Assembly: GCF_963662255.1 (NCBI RefSeq)
Contig: NC_085047.1
Location: 20,742,258-20,806,257 of the forward strand
Direction: 5' to 3'
Source of the DNA: Cinclus cinclus
Taxonomy: Eukaryota > Chordata > Aves > Passeriformes > Cinclidae
Length of the DNA stretch: 64,000 bases
In this document: positions 13,219 through 23,392 of the stretch, piece by piece
How the letters are laid out: every line of letters begins with the position of its first letter
How positions within the stretch are numbered: the stretch's first letter is position 1
Made by a program: the position numbers and the translations under genes
Notes under the pieces: model-generated
What the model saw: only the letters and a program-made list of their open reading frames with translations
What the model was told of the DNA's origin: nothing
Database searches by the model: none

Positions 13219-16200
13219 TGCTGGGGACTATAACAGAAATGAGGAGCTGCTTGGATGTCCAGCGCCCTGAGGGTAATGCCCACCTCTCTTGCATTGCAGT
13301 CTGACCAAGAAGAATGTTCCTGTCGAAAACACTTGCGAATCCTGAGGGAGACAGAAGTTATTGGTGTTTAATTCACCACTAGGTGTCACGACGTCTTCAT
13401 TTTTTAAGCAGGCTGCTGAGTTGTTTTTTTTTTTCCTGTGCCTACAGGAAAGAAAAAAGCTAAAGGTGAAGGCAGGAGGCCAGTGTTTTAGCCAAATATG
13501 TAGGCCAGCTCCAATCTAAATTTTTTATGAAAGTCAGGTTGGTAGATAGCACATTCAAAAGAAATAAAGATTGAGAAATCACCTCCATCCCTTTTGCAAA
13601 TTACTTCCATCCCAGACCATAGTGAAACACTAAGAATGTTGTAAGTGCAGGTGACTGTAAAGTTCAGCATGCATAGTACATCACAGGACTCTTCTTTATA
13701 TCTTTTTGCATTACCCTGCCAGAAATGAGCCCCAGATGCAGTAGAATTACAGATATATGAAAATGAAAAAGGTTTTCCCCACATTTAGGATAAGATTCCT
13801 CTTTCCAGTGTGTCTTAGAACATCTGATTTTGTTGAAAGTCCATCACTGTTGTTACTGACAAATGCTGTAATTTTTTTGTGGCTTTGTGGACCAGCAAAT
13901 ACACAGACACAAATCTATGTACTTATTTTAATATTCATTCACAGGAAAAACATGGTTCAGAAAGAATTAATGCAACTACCCCTCCCATAGCCACGTACTT
14001 CTCCTATGCGGCCATGCTCTCCAGGGAGGTTTCACCACCTCCTGCTTTGCTGGCTTTTCTACTGAAAAAGCTGATTTTATGTTCTCCATTGAGTTGAGAA
14101 TTTTATCTCCTTTCTTGTAAGTAGACAGTTGTCTTCAGGGTAAGGCTGGAACATATTTGATTTTTAAGTGTGTGGACTCGAGGTAAATCAGCAAAGGAGT
14201 GAGGAGCTCTCTTTCCCTCTCCACAGTTTCCACAATCCCCCTCAAGTTGGGATAAAAAACTTAAGAGTTGTGGCTTTGTCAGGAGAAGGACAAAAAAATG
14301 GTTAATGAGTGTTTTCCCCCTTCTCTCTGCATATCACATGACACATTTAATGCACAAGGGTCTGGGGTGGACATGAACCCACTAGCCCAGGAAGCGGCAG
14401 GAGACCTGATGATGCTTCTGGGCACTTTAAGGAACTTGGCAACAAGAGGGGACTGAAGCAGCTGCCCACCATGGGCAGATGTTTTTTCCTCTGACCCCTT
14501 GTAGAGTACACATTTACTGGATGATGTACAGCTTGTTCTCTGAGCCAAAGGAAAAATCCAAACATTGCTGGCTGCAGTCAGATTTTATTTGACCTCTTAA
14601 GTAGTTTAACATGGTACTGGCCTTCTTTCCCATTTTAGGTCTTTCTCTTCCTAAACAGCAGAAGGGATTTAATGATACAGCTTCTCAGGTATCTACCTAA
14701 TGCCCTGAGCTGGATTTGTCATAATTATCTTTAAGATAAAAGGTCTTTTTGTTTGTTTTGTGGGACATCCCAGAGAAACACAGGGAGATACAAAAGAGAG
14801 CCTCACAAGTGACTTTTTCTCTTCTAAGTGCAAAGGGTGTTTTTATGGTAATGTGCTATAAGTTTCCATCTTCCTATTCTTTAAGTTAGGAATTTGAGAA
14901 TCAGCTTTTGTATGAGAATTTAAGACTCTACAGTTTCCTGCATCCTTCAAAGTAAAGTCACTGGGTGGTCTTGGCACTGAGCTCTTATATGGGCCCAGTA
15001 AAGGTAACTTTTATAAGTACAGAAACCGAGATATCTGATTCACATTAAAAATATGTAATTAATCTATTGCATAAATTAAGATTGATTCATATTCCATATT
15101 CTGTGTTGAAGCAACACAGAAAGATTTCACCCCATAGGATTCAGTAGGCATTTTGGATATTTGTTTGAAAGGGACACAGTTCTACTTTTTACTTTCAGAA
15201 TTGTCTCTTGATTTAATATTATTCACTTAATGTTCCCTTTGCTATTACAGAAATTTATATACAATTTTCATAATATTTTTCCAGTTGATTTGCCTTGGGC
15301 ATTTGACAATATCTTCTGTCTAGTCTGCTTCACTTTTTTAAAATTGGAAAGCTTTGTAGTAAAGCCACAGAAAAGCAGGGGAATTCAACAGCAGGTGCTG
15401 GGTCTAAGAATATTTTCCACTCATTCTCTAAATTAATGGAGTGTATTCAAACTGTCAGCATCTTTAATCTATAGATTTAGTTTATTAATCACCATTCTTA
15501 ACAGGGTAAACTGAATGTCATATATTATTTATTTGCATCTGATAGGAAATGGGAATATAATACTTCCATTTATTTTCTGACCCCTCATTTTCAGGTCCTG
15601 AAACAAAGCCCCATGCCTCCTAGATTGAAGAACTTGCCATTTCTATAGCTGTATGTTCCTTCTCCTCCAAATCTGTTCTACCTATGTCTTCTCTTGTGCA
15701 GATGGGTGGTTCCTGGTTCAGTAAATACTTGCATAAGGACAAATTATTCTGCAGCATTTTTGCCGTACAGGAAGTAATGCCTGTCTAGTGACAATATAAT
15801 GGAAACACCCTCAGGATATCCAGATGCTTTGCTTTAGCCAAAATTATATCTGAACATCAAGTATGAGTAGAAGAAATGCATATTTTTTTCAAGAAATTCA
15901 CATAAACTAGATAAAGTGTTGAGGAGGAAACACTAGAGATCTCCTAATGTTCCTACAGAAACATTACTAACAAAAATTTATTTGATCTCCAATACATAAA
16001 TCCTACCAATACCACTTTGAAAATTCTACTCAAACTGTAGTAGAAGGCTGGAATAGGACTTAGCAGAGACATCAGATTAAACTCTCAAGCAGCAGATCTA
16101 GAAGTGGATGAGTCTTGCCAAATCAGAAGCTGTTCAGAGCATATGCAGTGCTTGGGAGATCCTTTCTTGGCAAAGCTAGAGGATGTGAATACTTAATAGA

Positions 16201-16966
16201 GTCAGATTCCACACCTGGACATGGCATCTAAATTATTTAAATCTCACTTCAGAGCTAAAAAAGGACATTATGCACTTGGTTTACACTCTTCTCTTTTTAA
16301 AAAAAATGTTTTTGGAAAACAGGGAAACTGTTTCATAGTGCTCCTCTAGATCTACTGCCAGAAACCACTTTAAGAAAGGTAGGGATTATTACCTGTGAGC
16401 AGAGAGCTCACACATCAGTGAAGAAAGGGGAGCTGTCTGAGGGATTACAAAGTACTTGTCCTCTGTGACAAAGGGGACAATGACAAGGACATCAGATTTA
16501 CATAGATTTGCTCTTATTTTATTCTCACACAACACAACATGACTTGAAGAGTTGAACTTGAAGGGGAGTAGACACAACACCTAGAGGTCAAATAGTAAGA
16601 TTTCCTTGTAGCCTTAGAAGAGACAAATGCTGATTCTGAAGGAGAATTTTGACTGCTTAGGAGCAAATTTGCTTAAAAGTAGGAGATACACAAACATAGA
16701 AAGATCATTTTAAAAGCAGAAGTCCTTGAAAAGTTATACCTTAAAGTAACTGACTCTAGGATATGAGTGACTGTAGTATTCTCATTAGACACAGAGGGAT
16801 ATGAAACGGTGCGAGATCAAATGACAAAGAGAGAAACATAAGAATATGGCACGGATAAACAGTGAGTTGAACATCAATCCCTGGAGACTTTGAGTAGGCA
16901 GCTGGACTGCTCTTCTCTTGTAAACTTTTTCAAGTGCTGAAGGGAGATATGTGCATCTCTTAATGA
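13218..16966. other. Non-coding stretch with one possible short terminal exon
   Basis: At 13281-13299 an acceptor-like CCACCTCTCTTGCATTGCAG-type run is followed by 23 open codons (13,300-13,368) and a TAA at 13,369-13,371. The peptide would be Cys/Arg-containing (DQEECSCRKHLRILRE in the middle) and the coding bases hold two CpGs, unusual locally. No donor or polyadenylation signal tightly supports it. The remainder (to 16.97 kb) is AT-rich with short chance frames on both strands and no recognised repeat. Confidence 0.45.
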
Positions 16967-16971
16967 GATGG
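16967..16971. repeat. Left target-site duplication (GATGG) of LTR A
   Basis: GATGG directly precedes the LTR's TGTCCTGG, and the same five bases directly follow its GTACA end at 17,486-17,490. A perfect 5-bp duplication at both exact TG/CA ends marks an integrase-mediated insertion. Confidence 0.9.
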
Positions 16972-17485
16972 TGTCCTGGTTTACAATAAAACATACATAT
17001 TCTATTGCCATCTGAGAAGGGTGATCATCCTTATCTCTGTGGGAAATGTCTTCTGTTGATGGGCCATAACTGATAAGGGTGATCATCCTTATCTCTGTGC
17101 GAAGTATCTTCTGTTAATGGGCCATTGAGTCCTACTGTATAACTGATAAGATTACATCATCCCATTGGGAGATGCTCCAGCCAGCAGGACGAGCCAAGCC
17201 TTTCCTACCTAGATAAAAACTGAGGTTTAGAACGCCAAAGGCAGCCTTTTTCCACTGGATTCCAGAGGAAGAACCAGGTTCTTATCCACATCATCGCTGG
17301 ACCCTTTGGAGGAAAACTGCACCAGCACCCTGACTGACAGGGTATCAGGTTGTATCCTGACTCTGTCAGTGGTTTTATTTTTATTATTGCATGTATTTTG
17401 ATCTTCTTTTTTTTTTTCCTCTTCCCTATTAAAAATTGTATTACTGACTTGAAGTCTCACTGGTTTTGCTGTTCAAACCAGTACA
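16972..17485 (+). mobile_element. Solo LTR of an endogenous retrovirus (copy A)
   Basis: This 514-bp element starts TGTCCTGGTTT and ends AAACCAGTACA, so the ends form an imperfect inverted repeat with TG...CA termini, and it is flanked by GATGG duplications. Landmarks in order: two tandem 58-bp-period units in U3 (17,017 to about 17,125); a TATA-like AGATAAAAAC (17,211-17,220); a pyrimidine-rich tract; and an ATTAAA polyadenylation signal (17,428-17,433). This order puts it on the plus strand. A 5-bp target duplication fits ERVL-type (class III) integration; ERVK-like elements usually make 6 bp and gamma-like ones 4 bp. No internal retroviral genes lie beside it, so the provirus was lost by LTR-LTR recombination. 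I cannot name the Repbase family; it is the same family as copies B and C. Confidence 0.9.
17017..17125 (+). repeat. Tandem 58-bp duplication inside the U3 of LTR A
   Basis: AAGGGTGATCATCCTTATCT starts at 17,017 and again at 17,075. Each copy runs through a CTGTT(G/A)ATGGGCCAT segment, with a few mismatches between copies. Copies B and C carry longer, more diverged versions of the same U3 segment (GATCCTTATCTC / CTGCTAATGG-type units). Repeated U3 units are often enhancers in retroviral LTRs; that role is inference here. Confidence 0.85.
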
Positions 17486-17490
17486 GATGG
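17486..17490. repeat. Right target-site duplication (GATGG) of LTR A
   Basis: The five bases after the LTR's terminal GTACA repeat the five bases before its initial TGTCC. Confidence 0.9.
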
Positions 17491-17859
17491 CTGCAAACTA
17501 GGATATCACTCAGGCTTGTAGAAATTTAATTAACAATATTCATTTGATGCTTTGTATTGGTTTTTTGGCAAATGAACCAACATGTAACCCATGGATATGG
17601 TTAATTACAATGCCTATGAAAAAATGAAAACTAGTCAGGATTGAATTGCTAGAACACTGTAATCTGTGACATGGTGAAGTCAGAAAATGTCTTTAGGAAG
17701 CAAAAGAATGTTGCTAAGAGCTAAAGCCATCAGAAGGGCTGTCTTTCAGGGAGCTAAAATAAACCCACTGAAGTAGTTCAGTGAACCCAGCAGCAGGCAG
17801 TCAGAGCTACGTCTTGGAGAACCCACTTAACCCTAGAACATGTCACTCCATCAGCACAA

Positions 17860-18480
17860 GCATCTGTTTAAAAAATGCATGTCATCAAAGAGGCCAATGA
17901 GATTAAATTGCAACTATTAGCCAAACACATGCTTCATAAAATATGCAATCAAAGCACAGAATTCAAACTGAAAAAAAAAACCCAAACAAGTTCTCACTTT
18001 TGCTCTAAAATGTTCCTTAAATAGCAGCTGGGAAAATTAGTTGTATGCAAATCTTAATGAATGAAATCCAAACTGCTATCTCCAAGCTTTTGAGTGAATG
18101 CCCCTGGTGGGTCATTCATGAATGATGCAGTTGAGTTTATTGGCCTTTTTATTCCAGATTTGTGTGCATAAAGCAGTCATTTATGACAATGGCCTGATTT
18201 TCACAGCAAGTGTTCCCATATGCTCCTGCTGGAATTGAAGCTTTCAGAGTCTCTAAAAACAAGTCTGCTTTTTTGAGTGGTTAAAGATGGCTTTTAGTTG
18301 TGTAACTTTTAGGCATCCCCATCAGAGAGTTTAGGCCAAGTGGAGAAAGTTACAGCAGTTCTCAGGGATTTTCTAAGTCCCGCCAAATCCCAGGGGACAT
18401 CTTATTAATCAGATTTTATATACTGAAAACTGTGTCTTTGCTATCTGGGAGTTGCACAGTCAGCCAGAAATCTTGTCAGG
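17860..18480. promoter_or_regulatory. Possible conserved regulatory block, POU/homeodomain motif cluster
   Basis: Within a few hundred bases there is a perfect octamer ATGCAAAT (18,045-18,052) followed by TTAATGAATGAAAT, a perfect 14-bp palindrome TCATTCATGAATGA (18,112-18,125), GTCATTTATGAC (near-palindromic, CDX/HOX-like) and ACAATGG (SOX-like), plus TATGCAAT and ATGCATGTCAT upstream. Such clustering is common in vertebrate conserved non-coding enhancers, but AT-rich DNA yields such words by chance. No conservation data were available, so this is a suggestion only. Confidence 0.25.
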
Positions 18481-19289
18481 AATGAACACTGCAAGCAGCA
18501 CCAAAAACAATGTAGGTTTTGTTTGCTTGCTTTTTTGTTTGTTTTAAATGGCATGTCTCCAACCAGCTGGACTAAACATCCTGGGAAGCCCTAATTGGGA
18601 CTGGTCTCCCTGATGACCACAGAAACTGCTGATACCCAAACAGAGCACATTCTGAGCATCACAGAGAAATAATCTGCTCAGTGGTAAACTTCTAACCAAT
18701 ACAAACACTGAGCAACCTGTTCTTAATTAACATTTTGCCATCAGTGTTAATTGGACAACCTTTGCCTTCACCTACTTCATTTTGGGCAATCTTTTCTTGC
18801 TTTGAATTTATATTTGGCTCTACAGAGCTGTCTTGTCATGTTAATCAGGGAATTCAGGTGGTATTCACATGTTTGAGATTACTATGGTAAGTGGCATAAA
18901 TTTCAACCTGCTTGTTTTGTCCTTGACCAGGAATTTTTCTTTGCACTTTATCTTCCTTCTTTTGCCCTTAAGGAGGGCAAGACAGATGTGCTGGTACCTG
19001 ATTTTTAAAAATAGTCACTTGATTTACCTTATTAGGATCAACCTGTCAACATAATGGATTGCCTGATGGACATCCATTCAGGAGTTGGTAAAAAAGATTG
19101 ACTTTGTTTGTTTTTAGACATTTTTTGGGAGCATGCATTTGCCAGGCTGTGGTAGTCTCAAAGTTTGTGCATGCTGAGCTTACTGTAGAGGGAATAACTC
19201 CTAAATAGCCTGAGAGAAATCACATTTTTCCAACAACATCTCCAATTTATTGGGCCATCTAAGGCACACATGCCCAAATGTCACTTTGG
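18481..19289. other. Non-coding stretch with a splice-bounded 61-nt candidate
   Basis: 18,826-18,886 is preceded by TTGGCTCTACAG and followed by GTAAGT. Only the frame that starts with two bases of a split codon is open (about 19 codons). I regard it as a weak exon candidate. The rest shows no repeat or gene. Confidence 0.4.
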
Positions 19290-19420
19290 AGCTGGTGTCA
19301 GGGTTCTGGGATATGAGCTCCTATTACTGCCAATTTGCCACTAACTGGATAAACACCTTAGCTATTTTTTGCTCTCATGCCATTCTGTCACAGCTAATAC
19401 AGGTGAGTACCTATCCACAG
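19290..19420 (+). repeat. Possible ancient MIR-like SINE
   Basis: GGAGCTGGTGTCAGGGTTCT, then TATTACTGCC...CCACTAACTGGATAA, then TGCCATTCTGTCACAG and finally GTGAGTACCTA run parallel in order to parts of MIR (GGAGCCAGACTGCCTGGGTTC, CTCTGCCACTTACTAGCTG, TGCCTCAGTTTCCTCATCTG, AGTACCTA). Each block is diverged, but their order and spacing are kept. The embedded CACAG|CTAATACAG|GTGAGT could equally be read as splice-like signals. Confidence 0.3.
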
Positions 19421-21339
19421 AAGCTCCTGGGCTAAGCAACAATAACTCAAATAGGCCACCAAAATCCTGCACACAGTATCCCAACTTTATGGAACAAGAG
19501 CTGAAACCTGGATAGCTCTGCTTCATGTATTTGACTGAGATCATGTGTTCTGTCCCTTAAAATGCCATTATACAATTCAATATATGGCTTTGATGCCACT
19601 GGGAGAAGCCAAAGAGAAAGGAAACTTACTCTTTTCACAAAAACATAAGGGCTTTTTGATTTCCCTTATGAAAATGAGGTCAAAGAGAGAGAGTGTCAGT
19701 GAAGAAGTGAAGAAGCTTTCTTGTATCCACTGAGTGAGCACCCACTGCCAGTAACAATTCAAATCCCAAATAATTCACTATTTTTAGCAGACTGAAGTTC
19801 CTATAAGCCCCTGACAATACTGTTATGGATGAATGCCCAGTTTTAAAATCCAGAGAACATCAGTATGCAAGATACAGGATGTATGGGAAGTACTACATGC
19901 CTTCCTTACAAATTACCTGCTCTATCTTTATGATGATGAGGCAACATTATCCTGAGGGCCAGCTGGGTCATATGAGGTAAATCATGTATTGAGCAGAGGT
20001 TTTTTTGCCAGACACTGGCAGCAAGAATTGAATCTGACATATTTTACTAGACTTTAGTCTCTGGTTCTCTGGCTCTGGCTCACAAATGCATTGCCAAGAA
20101 GCTTTGCCATTCCTTTAAAACTAGTATTATTCAGAGTTATAATTTATTCGAGCTTCTGTGCTCTTCTTGTCTTGACTGGAATAAAATGATGTCCATAAAT
20201 GTCCATTTCTGCTTATGGCCAAGAAAAAATTGTCAATGTAGAAAGGTAGAGAGGACAAAATACCTGGAAATAACAGGAGAAAATTTTAGGAAATTAAATT
20301 TATTTGCATAGCTTACTCTGGAGTCTTTTTGAAAAGGTTGTTTTAAAATGAGGGGTCTCATATGCTTGAAAGGGCAGGGCAAAATGATGTTAATATGAAA
20401 AATCCACTTAATAATAATGAAGCAGATTAAAAAGAAAAAAAAAATCTGTGCTTGTATTCTGTATGTATTCTGTGAGCAGTTAATTCCATTGATGGATTGT
20501 GTCCACAGATTGAAAGGTTTATTGGAAACATGTGTTTCTGCAAAAATTAGCTCAACACTTATTTTTAAAAGTCTCTTTAGCCTGTCCTTTACTTCCTCAG
20601 TGGAAATAGATTTAAAATCTAAAAAACTTGTCTCTTATCTAGTTTGCTAGTAGTATATTACTTTCATTTTTCTTTTGGTGGTATGATTAAAAAATTTTGA
20701 CATACCTTCTTAATCAATATTCCTAGTTGTAGGACTGCTTCTGAACTGACTGTGATAACCAGGCATGATTCTAAAGCAGTTTTCAGTACAAGTTTTGTAC
20801 ATTGCTGTCCATGTAATTCTGTCTATCCTTAATAAAACTTCCTTGTAGTCAATCTGGAATTGGTAATTTTTCCACATTGTGCAGAGGGCTGACTAAAACC
20901 ACGGCACAGACAAATGCTTTACTAATATTTGTTACAGGTCTTTTCAAGTATCATCAGAGACAATCACTAAATGGCACTTCTTTGAATCCAGGTTTTTCTA
21001 CATTTCAGTCAAAATGCCTTGATTATTACAAACTATTTGTCAGTATCTCCAAAAATGTTTTGAAGGTACAGTCTCCAAAAAGCAAGAAGTTGTTGGAATG
21101 AGAAGATGTATATGTTTTTATCCACATTTCTCCAGTGCACTGCAGCCAGAAAAAAATATGGAGTTCAGAAAAAAAACCCAGAAAATGTTTCAAAGCATCA
21201 AGTAACTTCAGCCTGGGATTCATGTCATGGGAAAGCAGCAGAGTTTCAATGGCACACTTTTAGTGTCAAGCTGGATTTTTTTCCATCATCCATAGCTAGA
21301 AGAAGTACAATACAGTGTAGTTCCACCTGCACATGGTAA
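19421..21339. other. Non-coding stretch, nothing firm
   Basis: AT-rich single-copy sequence with only short chance frames. An A-rich run (AAAAAGAAAAAAAAAA) lies near 20,430. No support for a gene or a named repeat. Confidence 0.6.
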
Positions 21340-21385
21340 AGGGTAGACTAAGCAACCTCCTACGGTCCCTTTTTATTTCTGTGAG
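21340..21385 (+). repeat. Probable CR1 3' end scrap
   Basis: GGGTAGACTAAGCAACCTCC followed by TACGGTCCCTTTTTATTTCTGTGAG resembles the CR1 3' end GGTTGGACTAGATGACCTCC...GGTCCCTTCCAACC...TCTGTGA. It is diverged and lacks a clear terminal 8-mer series, so the call is moderate. Confidence 0.35.
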
Positions 21386-23228
21386 TGTGCAATTGCAAGG
21401 ACCAAAAATGTCTAGACATTTCAAATCAATTCCTCAATTTCAGCACTAGGTTAGAAAATACTGCCATGTAACTCTAGGAAGTGGGGATCACTCAGTTTCA
21501 TGGACATTTATATGTGTATTCAATGATTCCTTAACTAAGTACTACATGTTGAAAAGAATTCTGTCAGCTCAGACAAAATAAGATAGACATTGATCAGTCA
21601 TTGTTATTATTCCAAGGATTTATGATCAGACTACTGATGGATACTCAAACCAAACATTATCTTTGTAACTTTTAAATTACAGAATAATTTCACACTCAAA
21701 CAACATGCCCAGCATGCTATGAAACCCAGTTTTTGATAGGCCTAATAATCGAAAATTAGCAGAACAGAGTCATATATCAGGACAAGAATTATACTCAATG
21801 AGAGATTGCAGAGTAAGGTCTATAAATCTCTACCTAACATACTTTATGTGTGCAGATATGAGGGAGGAAAATAGGAACCTACAGCTCTTCACCAGTGTTG
21901 CTGATATTTTCAGTGGGTAACATGGTTAATACATGCCCTACCTGTTCTACAGCTTCAGAGGAAGAGATTAGCAACAAGTTTGTGCCATGCCTCAATACGA
22001 ATCTAGAGAAAACTTGCTGATGTTAATTGTGTGTGATGGATTAAATTTGGTGCAAATAAAACTTTGGCTCTGTATCTGCACTAAAAATACGTCTGTAGAG
22101 GGGAAAATAGGACATTTTTAACATCTTAGCATTTATTGGACAAGGAGAGGTCTGAAGGGTGCAGAATGGAAAATGGCAAACGTCTTTCACAAAAATAAGA
22201 ATTGCCCCTCCTCCATAGGCCTGGATAACTTGCATGTGTGGTACAAAAATGTGTAATGGAAACCTGGGAAAAAAAGAAGTCTTTTCAGGCAGAGGATTCC
22301 AGCTGTTTGCAGACTGTGGAAGTGAAAACAGACTTTATTCAATGTCTGCAGATGTTTCCAAACTTTCATAGTTCTAAAATTTAAATTCAGTTACCTAATC
22401 AATATTAAAGATCTGAGGGAAAACATGTTGCCCATTGGATACGGTTTAGGTGGTGAGGAATACAAAGGATTCAAACATTCTCAGGCAAAAAGATCTGGTG
22501 GCTCAAAGGCAGCAGCAGATGAAAACAATGACTGGAAACAGCCCATGCTGGAATGATAAATGAACATTCATTTCTCAGCTGCCCTGATGCAACCTCACTG
22601 GCTTTACTGGAGTGTGGTGTAACTCAAGTGTAGTTTATGTACTAGGTCTGATCATCTGTAAATGGGGACAAATTCCAACTTCAGTGGTGCTAAGGTGTAA
22701 TTCTGTACCTACAGGATTCACAGCTTAAAAAATGTCATCAGCAGTGCGTTTTACAAATTTGGCAACAAATTCATGTGCAGCCTGAGATTAAGACGTGGAT
22801 TTTCTGGAGTCCACTCAAACAGGCATTAAGATGGACATTTTACAGGCAGTAACTTCGTGTTTTCATATAGCATCAACAATACAAACTTGTTGTACTGAAA
22901 AAGCTCACATGGAAGGAGTGAGGCCTCTTTTCATCTGACAAGTAAAGGTATTTTTGGCTGTGTATACAACATCCCATTGCCACATATCTGACTTATGCGT
23001 GCAATCTTCTGCCATGTCTGTGCTGAAAGTTGTTTTCACTGTTCACCTCTCAAAATTTTGGTTCTTGAAGCACTCCATTTTATAGAAACAATTCAAGCAA
23101 ATCCCTTTACTAAATTATTCCCAAGTGCAGAGGGTGGTCCATTAATAAAAGGGGCCTAAAAACATCTCACATCTACCCCAACACACTAGGCTGTGTTATG
23201 GGACAGAAAAAATTCTTTACTCTCTACC
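21386..23228. other. Non-coding stretch with a faint old repeat
   Basis: Near 22,595-22,720 the words CTGGCTTTACTGGAGTGTGG and CCAACTTCAGTGGTGCTAAG recall an old sauropsid dispersed repeat with GTCAATGGAGTTACACC-type motifs, but the match is too loose to call. No gene is seen. Confidence 0.45.
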
Positions 23229-23392
23229 ACGTCACATGATGACATCAGAACAGAGATAAAAAATGGTGCCCTTAGCAGTTTCTGAGATTTTTGGTTGCTA
23301 GTATTATGGAAACTAAAGGAACTCCTGTTTCATAATTTCTGAAAAGGACTGAACACTGCATGAGTTAAAGCCTCTGGATAAGAGCAGTCCAG
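23229..23392 (+). promoter_or_regulatory. Possible TATA promoter with short non-coding first exon
   Basis: A compact group reads ACGTCACATGATGACATCA (23,229-23,247), combining a half-CRE (ACGTCA), an E-box with flanking bases preferred by MITF/TFE factors (TCACATGA) and a second near-CRE (TGACATCA). About 10 bases later comes GATAAAAAA (23,255-23,263). A start site would fall near 23,285-23,290, and a strong 5' splice site CCAG|GTAAGTAG lies at 23,392/23,393, giving a first exon of about 105 nt. No coding is implied. This is pattern reading only, with no transcript evidence. Confidence 0.25.

Noticed and set aside
19393..19401. 9-nt microexon CTAATACAG between CACAG and GTGAGT
   Set aside because: Lies within a probable MIR-like repeat and is too short to judge from sequence alone.
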